A stretch of 7,020 nt of DNA from Minisyncoccota bacterium (GTDB lineage Bacteria > Patescibacteriota > Minisyncoccia > Phycocordibacterales > UBA5272), in contig JALHNF010000036.1 of assembly GCA_022843645.1 (NCBI GenBank), forward strand, positions 1 through 7,020, in the 5' to 3' direction. The translations under genes and the position numbers were made by a program. The notes below the pieces were generated by a model, which saw nothing but the letters and a program-made list of their open reading frames with translations, was not told where the DNA came from and made no database searches. The number at the start of each line of letters is the position of its first letter. Within the stretch, counting starts at the first letter, position 1. Shown here piece by piece: positions 6,217-7,020 of this stretch.

Positions 6217-6280
6217 TCACAAAATAGCCCTAAAGACGTTAGTATGGTGCAAGGTAGAAAGTATGGGTATTTCGCGTTTT

Positions 6281-6312
6281 ACACCTTTCCTTAGGTGTGA
6301 GATACTAGTATC
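6281..6312. repeat. Small hairpin followed by a 12-base perfect palindrome
   Basis: ACACCT (6281-6286) pairs with AGGTGT (6293-6298) around a 6-base loop, and the stem can be lengthened by G-U pairs on the outside. It is followed at once by GATACTAGTATC (6301-6312), a perfect 12-base palindrome. The palindrome is too tight to form an RNA hairpin and looks more like a protein-binding site. It lies 85 bases after the stop of the winged-helix gene. Confidence 0.6.
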
Positions 6313-6325
6313 CAAGCCCTTGCGG

Positions 6326-6368
6326 AGCTCTCTATAGGGTGTACTTGTGCATTTGTAGAGAGCTTTTT
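6326..6368 (+). terminator. Probable terminator of the winged-helix gene
   Basis: AGCTCTCTA (6326-6334) pairs perfectly with TAGAGAGCT (6356-6364) around a 21-base loop, and the right arm runs into TTTTT (6364-6368). The stem is only moderately GC-rich and the loop is long, so it is not a strong example. It lies about 110 bases after the stop at 6216, with no other terminator between. Confidence 0.5.
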
Positions 6369-6374
6369 CAGAGC

Positions 6375-6494
6375 TTTTGTTCCTTCGTACTAACGAATCA
6401 CGAACAAAAAAATACGATCATTGAAAACTGCATATCGATCCTTCCTAGTAAAATTATTAACCGTGTTTTTTTGTTCGTGCTTCGTTACTGAAGC
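6375..6494. repeat. Three-part repeat able to form alternative hairpins
   Basis: The arm at 6391-6416 pairs with 6462-6487 over 26 positions with one mismatch (6398 with 6480) and one G-T pair (6413 with 6465). The same arm can instead pair upstream: 6402-6409 with 6375-6382 (8 bp) and 6393-6397 with 6384-6388 (5 bp). This works because 6375-6391 (TTTTGTTC then CTTCGTACT) is a near copy of 6469-6489 (TTTTGTTC, GTG, CTTCGTTACT). A further small stem joins GCTTC (6479-6483) to GAAGC (6490-6494) and competes with the long one. Both strands carry A7 or T7 tracts inside the arms. Function unknown. Confidence 0.75.
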
Positions 6495-6557
6495 CGGACC
6501 AAGGTTGATAAGAGATGTATCTGCGATTCGAAACCGCAAGATATATTCGCCTCGTCG

Positions 6558-6626
6558 CTCACCTCGCTCTGTACAGGTACTTATCTATAGTATGTGTACA
6601 CAGCGAGGTGGGGGAAAGGCCCACCT
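6558..6626. repeat. Two overlapping, mutually exclusive hairpins upstream of the surface protein
   Basis: Hairpin one: 6560-6575 pairs with 6595-6610 (16 positions, one C-C mismatch at 6569 with 6601), extended outward by 6558-6559 with 6611-6612 and inward, past one mismatch, by 6577-6581 with 6589-6593, leaving a 7-base loop. Hairpin two: AGGTGGG (6606-6612) pairs with CCCACCT (6620-6626) around a 7-base loop. Both need 6606-6612, so only one can form at a time. They end 42 bases before the ATG at 6668. No U tract directly follows either, so a simple terminator is unlikely. Confidence 0.7.
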
Positions 6627-6667
6627 TACAATTCGAATTCTAAACTTTTTACAAAGTAAACATAATT

Positions 6668-7020
6668 ATGCGTACTTCTCTTAAAGTAGGTGTAGTTGCG
6701 GCATTTGCGTTTGTTGCTTCGGCAACAGCTCAGGCTGCGCTCCCTACAATGCAGTGCTCTTACTCATTTTCTTCGAACATGGGTCTTGGAGCACGAGGGG
6801 CATCAGTTATGGACCTCCAAAAGGTTCTTAACATGTACCCAGAAACACGTATTGCAGCATCAGGAGCTGGTTCTCCAGGAATGGAAACCATGACTTTTGG
6901 TTCTCTTACGCGAGCCGCGGTAGTAAAATTCCAAGGCTTGAGTGGCGTTCCTACAACTGGTTTTGTAGGCCCACTTACACGAGCTGAGCTTAATAAGCTT
7001 TGCTCAACTACTGGCACTGG
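6668..7020 (+). CDS. Secreted protein with peptidoglycan-binding-like domain (partial, runs off window)
   Basis: The reading frame is open from the ATG at 6668 to the window end (117 complete codons), so the C-terminus is missing. Residues 1-23 form a Sec signal peptide: basic MRTSLK, a hydrophobic core VGVVAAFAFVASA, and an AQA cleavage motif ending at residue 23. Residues 41-111 fit a PG_binding_1-like domain: GARGASVMDLQKVLN (41-55), TFGSLTRAAVVKFQ (76-89) and TGFVGPLTRAELNKL (97-111). The first helix-helix connection carries an insertion near 61-75 (glycine- and serine-rich), which I associate with Parcubacteria surface proteins. Cysteines at 30 and 112 bracket the domain and could form a disulfide. 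After 112 a Thr/Gly-rich linker begins, so more domains probably follow. The product should act outside the membrane, on the wall or surface layer. No Shine-Dalgarno sequence is visible; the start is set by the signal peptide. Confidence 0.9.
   Translation, partial: MRTSLKVGVVAAFAFVASATAQAALPTMQCSYSFSSNMGLGARGASVMDLQKVLNMYPETRIAASGAGSPGMETMTFGSLTRAAVVKFQGLSGVPTTGFVGPLTRAELNKLCSTTGT

Larger units (their letters stand above)
6217..6667. other. Gene-free structured region of 451 bases
   Basis: No reading frame here looks like a real protein. The longest plus-strand candidate starts with TTG at 6421, overlaps the next gene and runs through several hairpins. The stretch instead holds a concentration of inverted repeats: a small hairpin with an adjacent perfect palindrome (6281-6312), a terminator-like stem (6326-6368), a three-copy repeat able to fold two ways (6375-6494), a hairpin pair that are mutually exclusive (6558-6626) and a 10-base palindrome (6630-6639). 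No tRNA or known RNA family is recognised. Confidence 0.7.

Noticed and set aside
5494..6239. A 9-base direct repeat (TAAAGACGT at 5494-5502 and 6231-6239) flanking the winged-helix gene, as for a target-site duplication.
   Set aside because: Nine-base repeats are expected many times by chance in 7 kb, and no other sign of insertion is present.
6146..6337. A 63-codon plus-strand frame overlapping the end of the winged-helix gene.
   Set aside because: It is a frame shadow that continues into the hairpin region and shows no conserved features.
6391..6487. The long inverted repeat as an integron attC site or transposon end.
   Set aside because: The arm ends resemble the attC core words only loosely, the stem lacks the extra-helical bases of attC, and no integrase, transposase or target duplication is visible.
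6516..6545. A T-arm-like sequence (GATTCGAAACC) suggesting a tRNA on the plus strand.
   Set aside because: The stem-closing pair is broken, no acceptor, D or anticodon arms fit around it, and the minus strand fails too. It only makes a short hairpin with a bulge.
6421..6684. An 87-codon open frame starting with TTG, with a hydrophobic N-terminus resembling a signal peptide.
   Set aside because: It crosses the long inverted repeats, overlaps the start of the convincing gene at 6668, lacks a recognisable domain and has a rare start codon. The signal-like look comes from the T-rich repeat arm.
1..7020. CRISPR array or known mobile element.
   Set aside because: No regularly spaced repeats, cas genes, transposase or integrase are seen anywhere in the window.

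Overview
The window looks like a chromosomal segment from a Candidate Phyla Radiation bacterium (Patescibacteria, most likely the Parcubacteria group). This is an inference from several signs: a ribosomal protein S12 with an extra N-terminal stretch, an EF-P whose usual modification loop is replaced, short gaps with no clear Shine-Dalgarno sequences, and a secreted protein with a peptidoglycan-binding-like domain of a kind I associate with that group. The standard bacterial code fits: no gene needs TGA read as an amino acid.

Layout. (1) Positions 42-946, plus strand: rpsL and rpsG, 5 bases apart. This is the start of a str operon, but it ends at a strong hairpin instead of continuing to fusA and tuf. 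(2) Positions 1004-1588, minus strand: efp, convergent with rpsG and sharing its bidirectional terminator. (3) Positions 1666-5376, minus strand: a tight operon read as ftsK, then a 114-residue membrane-anchored protein with a predicted Ig-like fold, then recA, closed by a terminator at 1621-1650. (4) Positions 5377-5502: a divergent promoter region with a good sigma-70-like promoter facing right and an imperfect palindrome over its -10 box. (5) Positions 5503-6216, plus strand: a 237-residue protein with a C-terminal winged helix and no function I can name. (6) Positions 6217-6667: 451 bases with no convincing gene but many inverted repeats, including two places where a segment can pair with either of two partners. 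(7) Position 6668 to the window end: the start of a secreted protein with a signal peptide and one peptidoglycan-binding-like domain, cut by the window edge.

How it fits together. Regions 1 and 2 serve translation. Region 3 joins chromosome segregation at the septum (FtsK) with homologous recombination (RecA). The winged-helix gene is divergent from this operon and has an operator-like dyad on its own promoter, so self-regulation is a reasonable guess and control of the ftsK operon is possible.

Most of the window is housekeeping. The parts least explained by known families are the winged-helix protein with its operator-like dyad, and the structured non-coding stretch in front of the surface protein.
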